This document shows positions 6,155 to 13,445 of a stretch of DNA of 13,506 nucleotides, one piece after another. How positions within the stretch are numbered: position 1 is the stretch's first letter; each line of letters opens with the position of its first letter. The notes under the pieces are model-generated. The model did not search any database. It saw only the letters and a list, made by a program, of their open reading frames with translations, and was not told the DNA's origin. Position numbers and translations under genes: made by a program. Source of the stretch: an uncultured Oscillospiraceae bacterium. GTDB taxonomy: Bacteria; Bacillota; Clostridia; Oscillospirales; Acutalibacteraceae. The stretch is from NCBI GenBank assembly GCA_910588935.1, contig CAJUSM010000053.1:7889-21394 (forward strand). The letters are read 5' to 3'.

Positions 6155-7231
6155 ATGAAAAATTATCAAATCACCGTCCTGAAGGGCGACGGCATTGGCC
6201 CGGAAATTGTGGACCAGGCCATAAAGGTGCTGGACCGGACCGCCCAGAAGCACGGCTTTGCTGTAAACTACGACTGCCAGCTTCTAGGCGGCGCGGCTAT
6301 CGACGCCACCGGCGTCCCCCTGCCCCAGGCTACTGTGGATTCCTGCAAGGCTGCCGATTCTGTTTTGCTGGGCGCTGTGGGCGGCCCCAAATGGGACAGC
6401 CAGCCTGGGAATAACCGGCCTGAAAAGGGCTTGCTGGGCATTCGCCAGGCCTTGGGGCTGTATGCCAACCTGCGCCCCGCGGTGATCTTCGGCCCCCTGC
6501 GGGACGCCTCTCCCCTTAAGCCTGAAATTATTGGAGACAGCCTGGACATTATGGTGGTGCGGGAGCTTACCGGCGGCATTTATTTTGGCGACCGGGGCAC
6601 AGAAGAGGTAAACGGCGTAAAATCCGCCTACGACACCGAGCGCTACAGCGTGCAGGAAATAGAGCGCATAGCCCGGGTGGCCTTTGATATGGCCCAAAAG
6701 CGGGACCGCCGCCTGTGCAGCGTGGACAAGGCCAATGTGCTGGACTCCTCCCGGCTGTGGAGAGCCACTGTTGACCGGCTGGCCCCTGAGTACCCAGAGG
6801 TAGCGGTAAGCCACCTGTATGTGGACAACTGCGCCATGCAGCTGGTGCGGGATCCCGCCCAGTTTGACGTGATTCTAACCTCCAATATGTTCGGCGACAT
6901 TCTTTCCGATGAGGCCTCTATGATCAGCGGCTCTATTGGCATGCTTGCCTCCGCCAGCTTGGGCAGCGGGGGATTGGGGCTGTATGAGCCTATACATGGC
7001 TCTGCCCCAGACATTGCCGGGCAAGACGCGGCCAACCCCCTGGCTACCATACTCTCTGTGGCTATGATGCTCCGGTATTCTCTAGATCAGCCCCAGGCAG
7101 CCAAGGATATTGAGGCGGCGGTGGCCAAGGCGCTGGATCAAGCCCGAACCCGGGATATTGCCACAAAGGAAACCGGGGTCAGGCTGGTGGGCTGCCAAGA
7201 GATGGGAGATATTGTGGCCGGCTTAATCTAA
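6155..7231 (+). CDS. leuB: 3-isopropylmalate dehydrogenase
   Basis: This cytoplasmic NAD-dependent enzyme oxidatively decarboxylates 3-isopropylmalate to 2-ketoisocaproate, the third step of leucine synthesis. The 358-residue product has the normal family length. Visible features are the start ITVLKGDGIGPEIV, GAVGGPKWD, the LRP substrate loop (YANLRPA), Y143 in ELTGGIYFGDRG, K192 in SVDKANVLDSSRLW, and the family signature NMFGDILSDEASMISGSIG. The C-terminal GLYEPIHGSAPDIAGQ carries the NAD-selectivity region. The start ATG 6155 has AAGGGG (6141-6146) 8 nt upstream. leuA, leuC and leuD are not adjacent; the gene is monocistronic between its own promoter and terminator, which is unusual for leuB. 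Its sequence is clearly LeuB rather than isocitrate or tartrate dehydrogenase. Confidence 0.95.
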   Translation: MKNYQITVLKGDGIGPEIVDQAIKVLDRTAQKHGFAVNYDCQLLGGAAIDATGVPLPQATVDSCKAADSVLLGAVGGPKWDSQPGNNRPEKGLLGIRQALGLYANLRPAVIFGPLRDASPLKPEIIGDSLDIMVVRELTGGIYFGDRGTEEVNGVKSAYDTERYSVQEIERIARVAFDMAQKRDRRLCSVDKANVLDSSRLWRATVDRLAPEYPEVAVSHLYVDNCAMQLVRDPAQFDVILTSNMFGDILSDEASMISGSIGMLASASLGSGGLGLYEPIHGSAPDIAGQDAANPLATILSVAMMLRYSLDQPQAAKDIEAAVAKALDQARTRDIATKETGVRLVGCQEMGDIVAGLI

Positions 7232-7254
7232 AAAACCGGTCGGGAACAGCTGAA

Positions 7255-7289
7255 AAAAAGCTCTGCCCCATTCCTGGGCAGGGCTTTTT
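7255..7289 (+). terminator. Intrinsic terminator of leuB
   Basis: GCTCTGCCC (7260-7268) pairs with GGGCAGGGC (7276-7284), one G-T wobble, 7-nt loop, flanked by A and T runs. It starts 23 bp after the leuB stop. Confidence 0.88.
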
Positions 7290-7317
7290 CACTGCCGCTG
7301 TTTTCTCCGAATTCCTG

Positions 7318-7346
7318 TTGAATCCCGCCGAAATCCATGGTATAAT
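7318..7346 (+). promoter_or_regulatory. Sigma-A promoter of the MATE gene, extended -10
   Basis: TTGAAT (7318-7323), 17 bp, perfect TATAAT (7341-7346), preceded by TGG (extended -10). The predicted leader is about 70 nt, with no structured element recognised. Confidence 0.8.
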
Positions 7347-7421
7347 CTGGTTTGTGTCTTCCGCCCCCTCTTCCCGCCCGGTACAACCTAACACCTATAA
7401 CCCCATAAAGGAGGCATAAGC

Positions 7422-8828
7422 TTGCGTTCTCTTTCATCCATTAAAAACCGGTACATTGGCACTAAGGCCTTTTACCTCGCTGTAATTGCCCTCATCATTC
7501 CCATGGTTGTGCAGCAGGGCATTACCCAGTTTGTCAACCTGCTGGACAATGTAATGGTGGGCCGGCTGGGCACCCAGCCCATGTCCGGCGTGGCCATTGT
7601 AAACCAAATTATCTTTATCTTTAACCTAACCATTTTTGGCGGCATGTCCGGCGCTTCTATTTTTGGAGCCCAGTATTACGGCAAAAAGGATTACGACGGC
7701 CTGCGCTACACCCTGCGCTTTCGCATGTATTTTGCCCTAGCCGCCGGTGTGCTTGGCATGCTGGTGCTGGTCCTGTTTGGCAAGGGCTTTTACATGCTCT
7801 TCCTTACCGACCAGGCCTCCTCCCCAGAGGCTATTGCCGCCACCCTCTCCTATGCGGAAAGCTATGCTGGTATTATGCTTTGGGGCCTGCTGCCCTTTGC
7901 CATTTCCAACTGCTATGCCAGCGTGCTTAAGGACACCGGGGAGACCTTTGTGCCCATGGTAGCCAGCGTTATCTCCATTGGGGTAAACCTGGTGCTCAAC
8001 TATTTCCTCATTTTCGGCGCCTTTGGCTTTCCCAAAATGGGCGTGGCCGGCGCGGCTCTGGCCACGGTAATTGCCCGGTACCTAGAAATGGGGTACTTAA
8101 TTTATCAATCCATCCGGCAAAAGAAAAAATTTGTGTTTTTCCAGGGCGCTTTCCGCAGCCTAAAGGTGCCCCTGCCCCTTGTAAAGCGCATTACCATTAC
8201 CGGCACGCCCCTTATGCTTAACGAAAGCCTATGGTCTGTAGGCGTGTCCCTTATTCAGGCCTGCTATGCCTCTCGGGGTCTGGCCGCAGTAGCCGCTGCC
8301 AACATCAACGGCACTGCCTTTAACCTGTTTTCCTTGGTCATGATGTCCATGGGCAACGCGGTGGCAATTTTGGTAGGCCAGCAGCTGGGGGCAAACGATA
8401 TTCCAGAGGCCAAGGCCACGGTGCGCAAGCTGATTGTTTTTGCCGTAGGACTAAACCTGGTAATGGGCGGCCTGCTGGTGGCGGCCTCTCCCCTAATCCC
8501 CCTAATCTACAATACCGAGCCCGCGGTACGCCAGCTTGCAACCCAAATGCTGGTAATTTCCGGGGTGTTCCTGCCCTTTTCCTCTTATGTAAACTGTGCC
8601 TATTTCACCATCCGTTCTGGGGGGCGAACCTTTATTACCTTCCTTTTCGACTGTGTTTACACCTGGGTGGTCTGCCTACCGGCGGCGCTGTTCCTGTGCC
8701 ATTACACCACATGGCCTTTGCCGTGGATTATTGTGGCGGTACAGGTGCTGGACAATGTGGTAAAAGGGGTGATTGCGGGAGGAATGCTGAAATCTGGGCT
8801 ATGGGCAAAAAATGTGGTGAACAGCTAA
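7422..8828 (+). CDS. MATE-family multidrug/cation efflux protein
   Basis: A polytopic inner-membrane antiporter of the MATE superfamily, which expels cationic drugs or metabolites using a Na+ or H+ gradient. The 468 residues fit the usual 440-470. Hydrophobic segments run in two six-helix halves. Recognisable pieces are IPMVVQQGITQFVNLLDNVMVGRLG at the start of half one, the FGGMSGASIFGAQYYGKKD motif, the VLNYFLIFG segment, and the repeat-related SMGNAVAILVGQQLGAND in half two. The start is TTG 7422, supported by AAAGGAGG (7407-7414) 7 nt upstream and by the position of the first helix. Substrate cannot be predicted. It has its own promoter. The PHP gene lies 117 bp downstream with an inverted repeat between them but no clear terminator. 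Confidence 0.92.
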   Translation: MRSLSSIKNRYIGTKAFYLAVIALIIPMVVQQGITQFVNLLDNVMVGRLGTQPMSGVAIVNQIIFIFNLTIFGGMSGASIFGAQYYGKKDYDGLRYTLRFRMYFALAAGVLGMLVLVLFGKGFYMLFLTDQASSPEAIAATLSYAESYAGIMLWGLLPFAISNCYASVLKDTGETFVPMVASVISIGVNLVLNYFLIFGAFGFPKMGVAGAALATVIARYLEMGYLIYQSIRQKKKFVFFQGAFRSLKVPLPLVKRITITGTPLMLNESLWSVGVSLIQACYASRGLAAVAAANINGTAFNLFSLVMMSMGNAVAILVGQQLGANDIPEAKATVRKLIVFAVGLNLVMGGLLVAASPLIPLIYNTEPAVRQLATQMLVISGVFLPFSSYVNCAYFTIRSGGRTFITFLFDCVYTWVVCLPAALFLCHYTTWPLPWIIVAVQVLDNVVKGVIAGGMLKSGLWAKNVVNS

Positions 8829-8861
8829 ACCCATCTGCCCTAGCCGTCCTTTTACAAAAAG

Positions 8862-8910
8862 GGCCGAAAGGCGGCTTTCCGTGCCAAAAGACCGAACCCG
8901 CCTTTCAGCC
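8862..8910. repeat. Inverted repeat between the MATE and PHP genes
   Basis: The arm 8862-8874 (GGCCGAAAGGCGG) pairs with 8898-8910 (CCGCCTTTCAGCC), 12 of 13 positions, with a 23-nt loop. No T run follows on the plus strand, so it is not a standard intrinsic terminator. It could be an mRNA 3'-end stabiliser, a weak terminator or a protein-binding site. Confidence 0.5.
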
Positions 8911-8945
8911 CCGCCCTATATCTTTTACAGAATCGAGGTTTCCCT

Positions 8946-9668
8946 ATGGACGAATCAGTTTATCAGTATCGCTACGAAACCCACTGCCACACCAGCTGGT
9001 GCAGCGGCTGTGGCCAAGACTCTCCCCAGGATATGGCCGCGGCCTATTACCATATGGGCTATGCGGGCATTGTGATTACCGACCACTTTCTTCGGGGCAA
9101 CTCCTGCGTAGACCGCAACCTTCCCTGGGCCGACCAGATGGGCCGGTATTTCCAGGCCTGCCAGGCCGCTGCCCAGTGGGCAAAGGGCAAGGACTTTGAC
9201 GTGCTATTTGGCATAGAACACTGCTATGGCAATGGCAAAGAGGTTCTTACCTATGGCATTACCCTAGAGTTCCTGGTGGCCAACCCGGATATTCACCTGC
9301 TGCCCATCCACCAGTACGCGGACCTGGTGCACCAGGCAGGGGGCTTTCTCTCCCTGGCCCATCCCTACCGGCAAAGGTCCTATATTACCCCTGGCCTTCC
9401 GCCTCAGCCCCAGCATATGGATGCCTTGGAGGTATTTAACTACTATAATTACCCAGAGGAGAACCAAAAGGCAGTGGCACTGGCTCGGGAAACCGGCCTG
9501 CCCGGCACCTCGGGCGGGGACGAGCACAGCTGTAAGGGGGAGGCCATCGGCAAGGCCGGGGTGGCTTTCCGGGAGCGGGCACGCACCGGGCAGGAACTGG
9601 TACAGGCCCTGCGCAGCCGGGATTATGGCATCTATGTAAACGGCGTGCTGAAAAGCTGTATGCAGTAA
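8946..9668 (+). CDS. PHP-domain metal-dependent phosphoesterase
   Basis: A cytoplasmic hydrolase of the PHP (polymerase and histidinol phosphatase) superfamily, 240 residues. The metal-ligand motifs are all present: H13 and H15 (ETHCHTS), D46-H47 (VITDHF), E91 (GIEHC), H139 (LAHPYR), and D192/H194 (GGDEH). The N-terminal motif ETHCHTSWCSGCG parallels the ETHLHTS.VS.CG start common in stand-alone Firmicute PHP proteins that are often annotated as histidinol-phosphatase-like. No his gene is adjacent, so histidinol phosphatase activity should not be assumed; oligonucleotide or nucleoside phosphate substrates are equally possible. ATG 8946 has only a modest ribosome site (GAGG, 8935-8938, 7 nt spacing). 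It is probably co-transcribed with the MATE gene; no own promoter was found. A bidirectional terminator follows. Confidence 0.88.
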   Translation: MDESVYQYRYETHCHTSWCSGCGQDSPQDMAAAYYHMGYAGIVITDHFLRGNSCVDRNLPWADQMGRYFQACQAAAQWAKGKDFDVLFGIEHCYGNGKEVLTYGITLEFLVANPDIHLLPIHQYADLVHQAGGFLSLAHPYRQRSYITPGLPPQPQHMDALEVFNYYNYPEENQKAVALARETGLPGTSGGDEHSCKGEAIGKAGVAFRERARTGQELVQALRSRDYGIYVNGVLKSCMQ

Positions 9669-9679
9669 AGCCAGAATAG

Positions 9680-9714
9680 AAAAAGCGCGGCGGGAAAAAA
9701 CCGCCGCGCTTTTT
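9680..9714. terminator. Bidirectional intrinsic terminator between convergent genes
   Basis: AAAAAGCGCGGCGG (9680-9693) pairs perfectly with CCGCCGCGCTTTTT (9701-9714), a 14-bp stem with a 7-nt loop. The A run on one side and T run on the other let it stop both the plus-strand PHP transcript and the minus-strand transporter transcript (stop at 9732). Confidence 0.92.
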
Positions 9715-9731
9715 CTGTTTTTTTGGGGAGA

Positions 9732-11372
9732 TCAGCCTTTCTGCCCTCTGGCTGGAACCGCGCTCCCCGCGATATATGTCAGGTGGTCGCCCAGCCTTTC
9801 CAGGTTAGAGACCATATTGATAAACACCCCGCTGCACTCTGGCTTGCATTCCCCTAGGTTCAGCCGGCGGATGTGGTTATCTATAGAGCTTTTCCGCAGG
9901 CCGTCCACCGCCTCCTCAGCCTGGTCAATCTGGGGCAGCAGCTCTGGGCTCTTTTCCTCCAGGTATTCCCTAGTCAGCCTGTACAGCTCCTCCACCTGGG
10001 CCACCATTTGCGCCAGTTCCCCCTGGCCGTTTTTAGAAAACTCCAGGCCCTGGTCCGTTACCCGGGCTGTGTACTTGGTAAAATTATCCGCAATCTCCGC
10101 AATTCTCATTACGTCTCCCACATCGTTGTAAAGCTTAGAGATGCTCTCCTCCTCTGAAAGCTTGCTCTGGGCCGAAAGGCGGATAAGGTAGTTGATAATG
10201 GACTGGGCCCGGGTGTTGGCCTCCTCAATCTGCCGCTGGGTTGGGGGAATCAGGGCCTTGTCTCGGGTTTGAAAGGACCGGTATGCCCCCCGAAAAGCCT
10301 CCATAGCGGAATCGGCCAACAAAACCAGCTCCTTTTCCAGCTGGGAAAGGGCCAGGGAGGCAGAGGAAAGCATGCGTTCATCCAAATAGGTAGGGGCTTC
10401 CGGAAAGCTCTGCTCCCGCACCAGCAGCTGAGACACCTTGACAAACAGGCCGCAGAAGGGCAGGAAAAGCACGGTGCAGGTTACATTGAAAAAGGTGTGG
10501 AACATGGCGATCTGCGTAGCCACCGAGGGGAACCAGCGCTGGAAGGTATGGGCCATAAACCCTGGCCAGCACAGCAGCAGCACCAGAAAAAGCAGAGAGC
10601 CAAAGGTGTTGAACAGCAGGTGGATAAGCCCTGCCCGCCGGGCGTTGGGCCCTGCCGTAACCGAAGACATAAGGGCTGTAACGCAGGAGCCAATATTGGT
10701 GCCTAAAATGAGATAGAGCACCTCGTTGCCCCCTGTGCCCACAGTGAGCCCTGCCACAGACATGGCAATAATTACCGAAGTAGTGGCCGAGCTGGACTGG
10801 ACCAAGGCGGTTAGCACAATGCCAATAAGGAACAGCAAAAAGGGATTGGTTACGGTTTCGAACACCCCCTGTATGGCGTCCCGGCTGGCCTTCATGGCAT
10901 CGGACATGAGAGAGAGGCCAATAAAAATCAGGCCCAGGCCGGCTAAAATCATACCCCCCCGTTTTAGGTTGTCGCTTTTACAGGCCATGCTCATCATGAT
11001 GCCAATAAAGATTAATATCTGGATATAGGTGGTAACCGGAAAGGCGCTCAGCGCCGCGATCTGGGCTGTAATGGTGGTGCCGATATTCGCGCCCATAATC
11101 ATGGCGGTAGCTTGGTACAGGTTGATTACCCCCACATTTACAAAGCCCACAATAAGCACTGTGGTTACGCCAGAGCTTTGAATAAGGGCAGTGGCCGCAG
11201 CCCCAATGCCCACATTCACCAGGCGCTTGTCTGCCGTGCCCTCGAACAGGGACTTAATTCTCTGGGTAGCCAGCTGCTCTATGTTGGCCGTAAGCAGCTG
11301 CACCCCTACCAAGAATACGCCGGTGCCGGCCAGCAGCCGCACGACAAACATGATTAGTTCCGCAAAATCCAT
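9732..11372 (-). CDS. Na+/phosphate cotransporter-family protein (PNaS) with PhoU-like C-terminal domain
   Basis: A membrane transporter of the NptA/YjbB type, 546 residues. The N-terminal part (about 1-315) has two inverted Na/Pi-cotransporter repeats with the diagnostic QSSG (Q65, ALIQSSGVTT) and QSSS (Q192, LVQSSSATT) motifs, each followed by a conserved GANIGTT or GTNIGSC segment. The C-terminal part (about 340-535) is an amphipathic helical PhoU-like domain (SLALSQLEKELVLLADSAME; NMVSNLERLGDHLTYIAGSA). The E. coli relative YjbB is reported to export phosphate; eukaryotic NaPi-II proteins import it, so direction is open here. ATG 11372 is preceded by AAGGAGG, 6 nt spacing. The gene is alone between a consensus promoter and the bidirectional terminator. 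Its leader looks like a manganese riboswitch, which suggests a link to Mn2+ or Mn-phosphate balance. Confidence 0.92.
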   Translation of the reverse strand: MDFAELIMFVVRLLAGTGVFLVGVQLLTANIEQLATQRIKSLFEGTADKRLVNVGIGAAATALIQSSGVTTVLIVGFVNVGVINLYQATAMIMGANIGTTITAQIAALSAFPVTTYIQILIFIGIMMSMACKSDNLKRGGMILAGLGLIFIGLSLMSDAMKASRDAIQGVFETVTNPFLLFLIGIVLTALVQSSSATTSVIIAMSVAGLTVGTGGNEVLYLILGTNIGSCVTALMSSVTAGPNARRAGLIHLLFNTFGSLLFLVLLLCWPGFMAHTFQRWFPSVATQIAMFHTFFNVTCTVLFLPFCGLFVKVSQLLVREQSFPEAPTYLDERMLSSASLALSQLEKELVLLADSAMEAFRGAYRSFQTRDKALIPPTQRQIEEANTRAQSIINYLIRLSAQSKLSEEESISKLYNDVGDVMRIAEIADNFTKYTARVTDQGLEFSKNGQGELAQMVAQVEELYRLTREYLEEKSPELLPQIDQAEEAVDGLRKSSIDNHIRRLNLGECKPECSGVFINMVSNLERLGDHLTYIAGSAVPARGQKG

Positions 11373-11446
11373 TTTCTTCCTCCTTAATTTTCCGCTTCAT
11401 CCTAAGCATTCCCATAGAAAAGAGGCATTTGCCGGCATGGGCACAG

Positions 11447-11496
11447 AAAAATGGCGGGACCTTGCCGTTAACTATCACAGCAAAGTCTCGCCATTT
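11447..11496 (-). terminator. Riboswitch expression platform: regulated intrinsic terminator
   Basis: On the minus strand AAATGGCGAGACTTTGC (11496-11480) pairs with GCAAGGTCCCGCCATTT (11465-11449). Fifteen Watson-Crick pairs, one G-U and one A-C mismatch are followed by a five-U run ending at 11447. The 5' arm contains the CUUUG that closes P1 of the aptamer, so aptamer and terminator are mutually exclusive. That geometry makes ligand binding an antitermination (ON) event. The terminator lies about 75 nt before the ATG. Confidence 0.78.
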
Positions 11497-11570
11497 CATT
11501 ACAGAGCCGGATAGAAACATCGTATTGACGGCTAAGTAAACACAGAAACCTGTGCCAGCTACTCCCTTTG
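11481..11570 (-). promoter_or_regulatory. yybP-ykoY (Mn2+-sensing) riboswitch aptamer
   Basis: Read on the minus strand from 11570: CAAAGGGAGTAGC, the L1 signature of this class (consensus AAAGGGGAGUAGC). It is followed by hairpin CACAG/CTGTG (11555-11541), then GCCGTCAATACG (11532-11521) paired through a small hairpin with CCGGC (11510-11506), then CTCTGTAATGAAATGG, and finally GCGAGACTTTG closing P1 (CAAAG 11570-11566 with CUUUG 11485-11481). The order and bases match the Lactococcus lactis yybP-ykoY RNA as I remember it. One G is missing from the 5' P1/L1 strand and one C from the matching GAGACCUUU strand, a compensated deletion that keeps P1 paired. The class binds Mn2+ and usually turns genes on. 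Confidence 0.8.
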
Positions 11571-11577
11571 TAATTAC

Positions 11578-11607
11578 AGTATAAGGGATGGAGCGGGAGG
11601 ATGTCAA
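11578..11607 (-). promoter_or_regulatory. Sigma-A promoter of the riboswitch/transporter unit
   Basis: On the minus strand a -35 box TTGACA (11607-11602) and -10 box TATACT (11583-11578) are spaced 18 bp. Start of transcription should fall near 11571, directly at the 5' edge of the aptamer, leaving a leader of about 200 nt. Confidence 0.8.
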
Positions 11608-11633
11608 GCTCTTTTTAAACCATCGGCAGGGGG

Positions 11634-11798
11634 TAGGGCTTGTTTGAAAAAACGAAAACATTGTCTTATTGCCCAGAAGCGGCCGTCTTCCGCGTCGAAA
11701 AATCCTGGTAATACAAGTACTACTTACGGGTTCTTCCTTGAAGCTGACCACTTCTACTCAAAAAGTCTGTCATTTCCTCTATTTTCAAACAAGCCCTA
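11634..11798. mobile_element. Second MITE-like element, perfect 17-bp terminal inverted repeats
   Basis: The left end TAGGGCTTGTTTGAAAA (11634-11650) is exactly repeated in inverted orientation at 11782-11798. The 165-bp block has no coding frame of interest. Both ends carry TA, so a TA target duplication is possible but cannot be told from the repeat itself. Its inverted ends and length differ from the element at 4602-4786, so it is a different family. It sits between the stop of the large minus-strand gene (9 bp away) and the transporter promoter (-35 box 27 bp away). Confidence 0.7.
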
Positions 11799-11807
11799 AG
11801 AAATTTT

Positions 11808-13445
11808 CTATTCTTCCTCCTCCATCATCCGCTGGTAGTTTTGCCAGTACAGCCCAAAGGCCCCAATATTCTCTCCCAAAACCTCTGGGCTAATCCGGAA
11901 CCGGTCCTCCCGCGCCATAAAGGCCCCCGCCGCTTTTTCTGGCTCCGCCATGTACATGGCCTGCTCTGGGTAACAAAAGTTGTTAGACTGCTCCAGCGCT
12001 GCCTCTGCCGCCCCCTGCTTCAGCGCCTCCAAGTCAAAGCCCTCTGCCTTTCCCCCATGGTCCTCCATCCTAGCGTAGGCATCCCAGGCAGCCGCCAGCA
12101 GAGCCAGCTGCTGGGCCCCGGTCCTTCCCTCCCGGCTCTCCAGGGCATAGCCGGCCTGCTCCAAAATATAGGCATAGTAATTGGGATTCTCCGGCGCGGC
12201 GGCGGTAAGGGCATTCAGCCCCAGCACCACCCAATCTCGCTCCTGCCCTGAAAGGCTTTGGCCCATCAGCTCCTTTGCCAGGGCCTTTGCCCCCTCCAGC
12301 AGGCTCTCCTCCCGAAGCAGGCCATAGAGCCTGCTTAGCCCATAAATGGCCTGGCCGGCCTCCGCCCCTGTGGCGTTGCCAGACCGCTTTAAAAGCTCCT
12401 CTCCCAGCGCTTGGCAAGAGGCCTCTTTCTCTCCAGCGGCAAAAACCCCCTGGTACAGGGCCAGGGCCCCTGCGGCCTTGGCCAGTTCCCCGGTGCCCTG
12501 AAACTCGGCCTGGGCCAGGTTTTCCGCGCATTTGCCCAGGCGGTCCTCCAGGCCCTGGTCTCCTGTAAGGGTGTAGGCAAATACCAGCGCCTCCAAAGCC
12601 CTAGCCTGGCCTGCCAGGCTCACCGCCTCCAGGGGCTGGCCGGTCCCCGCATAGCTGCCTGGAGAAAAGCCGCCGTCCTCCCCCAGCATCCCGGCCAGGG
12701 AGCTGGAGCTGTCCAGAACCAAAGCCAAGGCATAGGAGCCGTCCACCCGCTCTACCTGGCGATTCCCGTAGCCCTGGCCGCTGGCGTTAAGCCGGCGCAC
12801 AGTATCCCCGTCATCACAAAGCCAGGCCGCGCACTGGAACACCCGCACCTCTTCCGGCAAAGCTTTCCACTCCCCGCGGCCTTTAGACTTTAGGCAATGA
12901 TTAAGTGCCTCCAGGTTCAGGCAGTCTGTGGTGTAAGCCCCCCAGGCGTTAAGCTCCGATTCCAAAAGGGCGGTATCAAATTTAGGGTCCAGCGCAATGC
13001 CATAGCGAAAATTTCCCGGCCCTGCCGCCTCAATAGATTGAACAAGGGCAGCGGCATCTACAGAATTTGAAATATACACCAAATCCGCCCGAACCCAGTT
13101 AGGGGTTTTGCCAGAGCGGCGAAACGCCCTAAGGGCCTTTTCCTGGGCGGCGCCCCAAGCCGCTTCGGGAGTGGCACCGGTGGCAGAAAAGACCTCTGCC
13201 CGGGTTTCCACATTGCTGACAGAGAGGAATACCCCGTGGCCTCCCTGGCCAGCAGGGGCAGTGCCCAGCTCTTCCAGAACCCAATCGGCCAGGGCTTGGT
13301 CCTTCAGGCTGTCCAGCTTGGCCTGAAGAGCGGAGGTATCCTCCCAGCCCCAGGCAAGGATATACGCCGCCATAAAGGCGGCAATGGCCACGGCGCACAG
13401 AATGGGCAGCGCAATCAGCCAGCGCCGGGATGGTTTCTCTTTCAT
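11808..13445 (-). CDS. Membrane-anchored helical-repeat protein of unknown function
   Basis: I do not recognise a family. The 545-residue product begins MKEKPSRRW and has one N-terminal membrane helix (about 9-31, LIALPILCAVAIAAFMAAYI), so the rest should be extracytoplasmic. Residues about 60-180 look like a mixed alpha/beta domain (VFLSVSNVETRAEVFSATGA; TPNWVRADLVYISNS). From about 230 the sequence is rich in Ala, Leu, Gly and Glu in repeated helical pairs (ARALEALVFAYTLTGDQGL; AGQAIYGLSRLYGLLREES; QQLALLAAAWDAYARMEDH), suggesting an alpha/alpha-toroid fold as in some glycosidases and epimerases. The C terminus has NNFCYPEQAMYM and EDRFRISPEVLGENIGAFG. ATG 13445 is preceded by AGGAG with 9 nt spacing. 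No lipobox is visible. No clear terminator follows the TAG; a MITE-like element begins 9 bp downstream. A catalytic function is only a guess. Confidence 0.85.
   Translation of the reverse strand: MKEKPSRRWLIALPILCAVAIAAFMAAYILAWGWEDTSALQAKLDSLKDQALADWVLEELGTAPAGQGGHGVFLSVSNVETRAEVFSATGATPEAAWGAAQEKALRAFRRSGKTPNWVRADLVYISNSVDAAALVQSIEAAGPGNFRYGIALDPKFDTALLESELNAWGAYTTDCLNLEALNHCLKSKGRGEWKALPEEVRVFQCAAWLCDDGDTVRRLNASGQGYGNRQVERVDGSYALALVLDSSSSLAGMLGEDGGFSPGSYAGTGQPLEAVSLAGQARALEALVFAYTLTGDQGLEDRLGKCAENLAQAEFQGTGELAKAAGALALYQGVFAAGEKEASCQALGEELLKRSGNATGAEAGQAIYGLSRLYGLLREESLLEGAKALAKELMGQSLSGQERDWVVLGLNALTAAAPENPNYYAYILEQAGYALESREGRTGAQQLALLAAAWDAYARMEDHGGKAEGFDLEALKQGAAEAALEQSNNFCYPEQAMYMAEPEKAAGAFMAREDRFRISPEVLGENIGAFGLYWQNYQRMMEEEE

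Noticed and set aside
11254..11751. Minus-strand open frame across the transporter leader
   Set aside because: It runs through the promoter, riboswitch and MITE end in a frame shifted from the transporter, with no ribosome site. The sequence is better explained as structured RNA leader.
12070..12580. Several Gly/Pro/Arg-rich open frames opposite or out of frame to the large minus-strand gene
   Set aside because: They are shadows produced by high GC content. Composition is unlike a protein and they lack ribosome sites.
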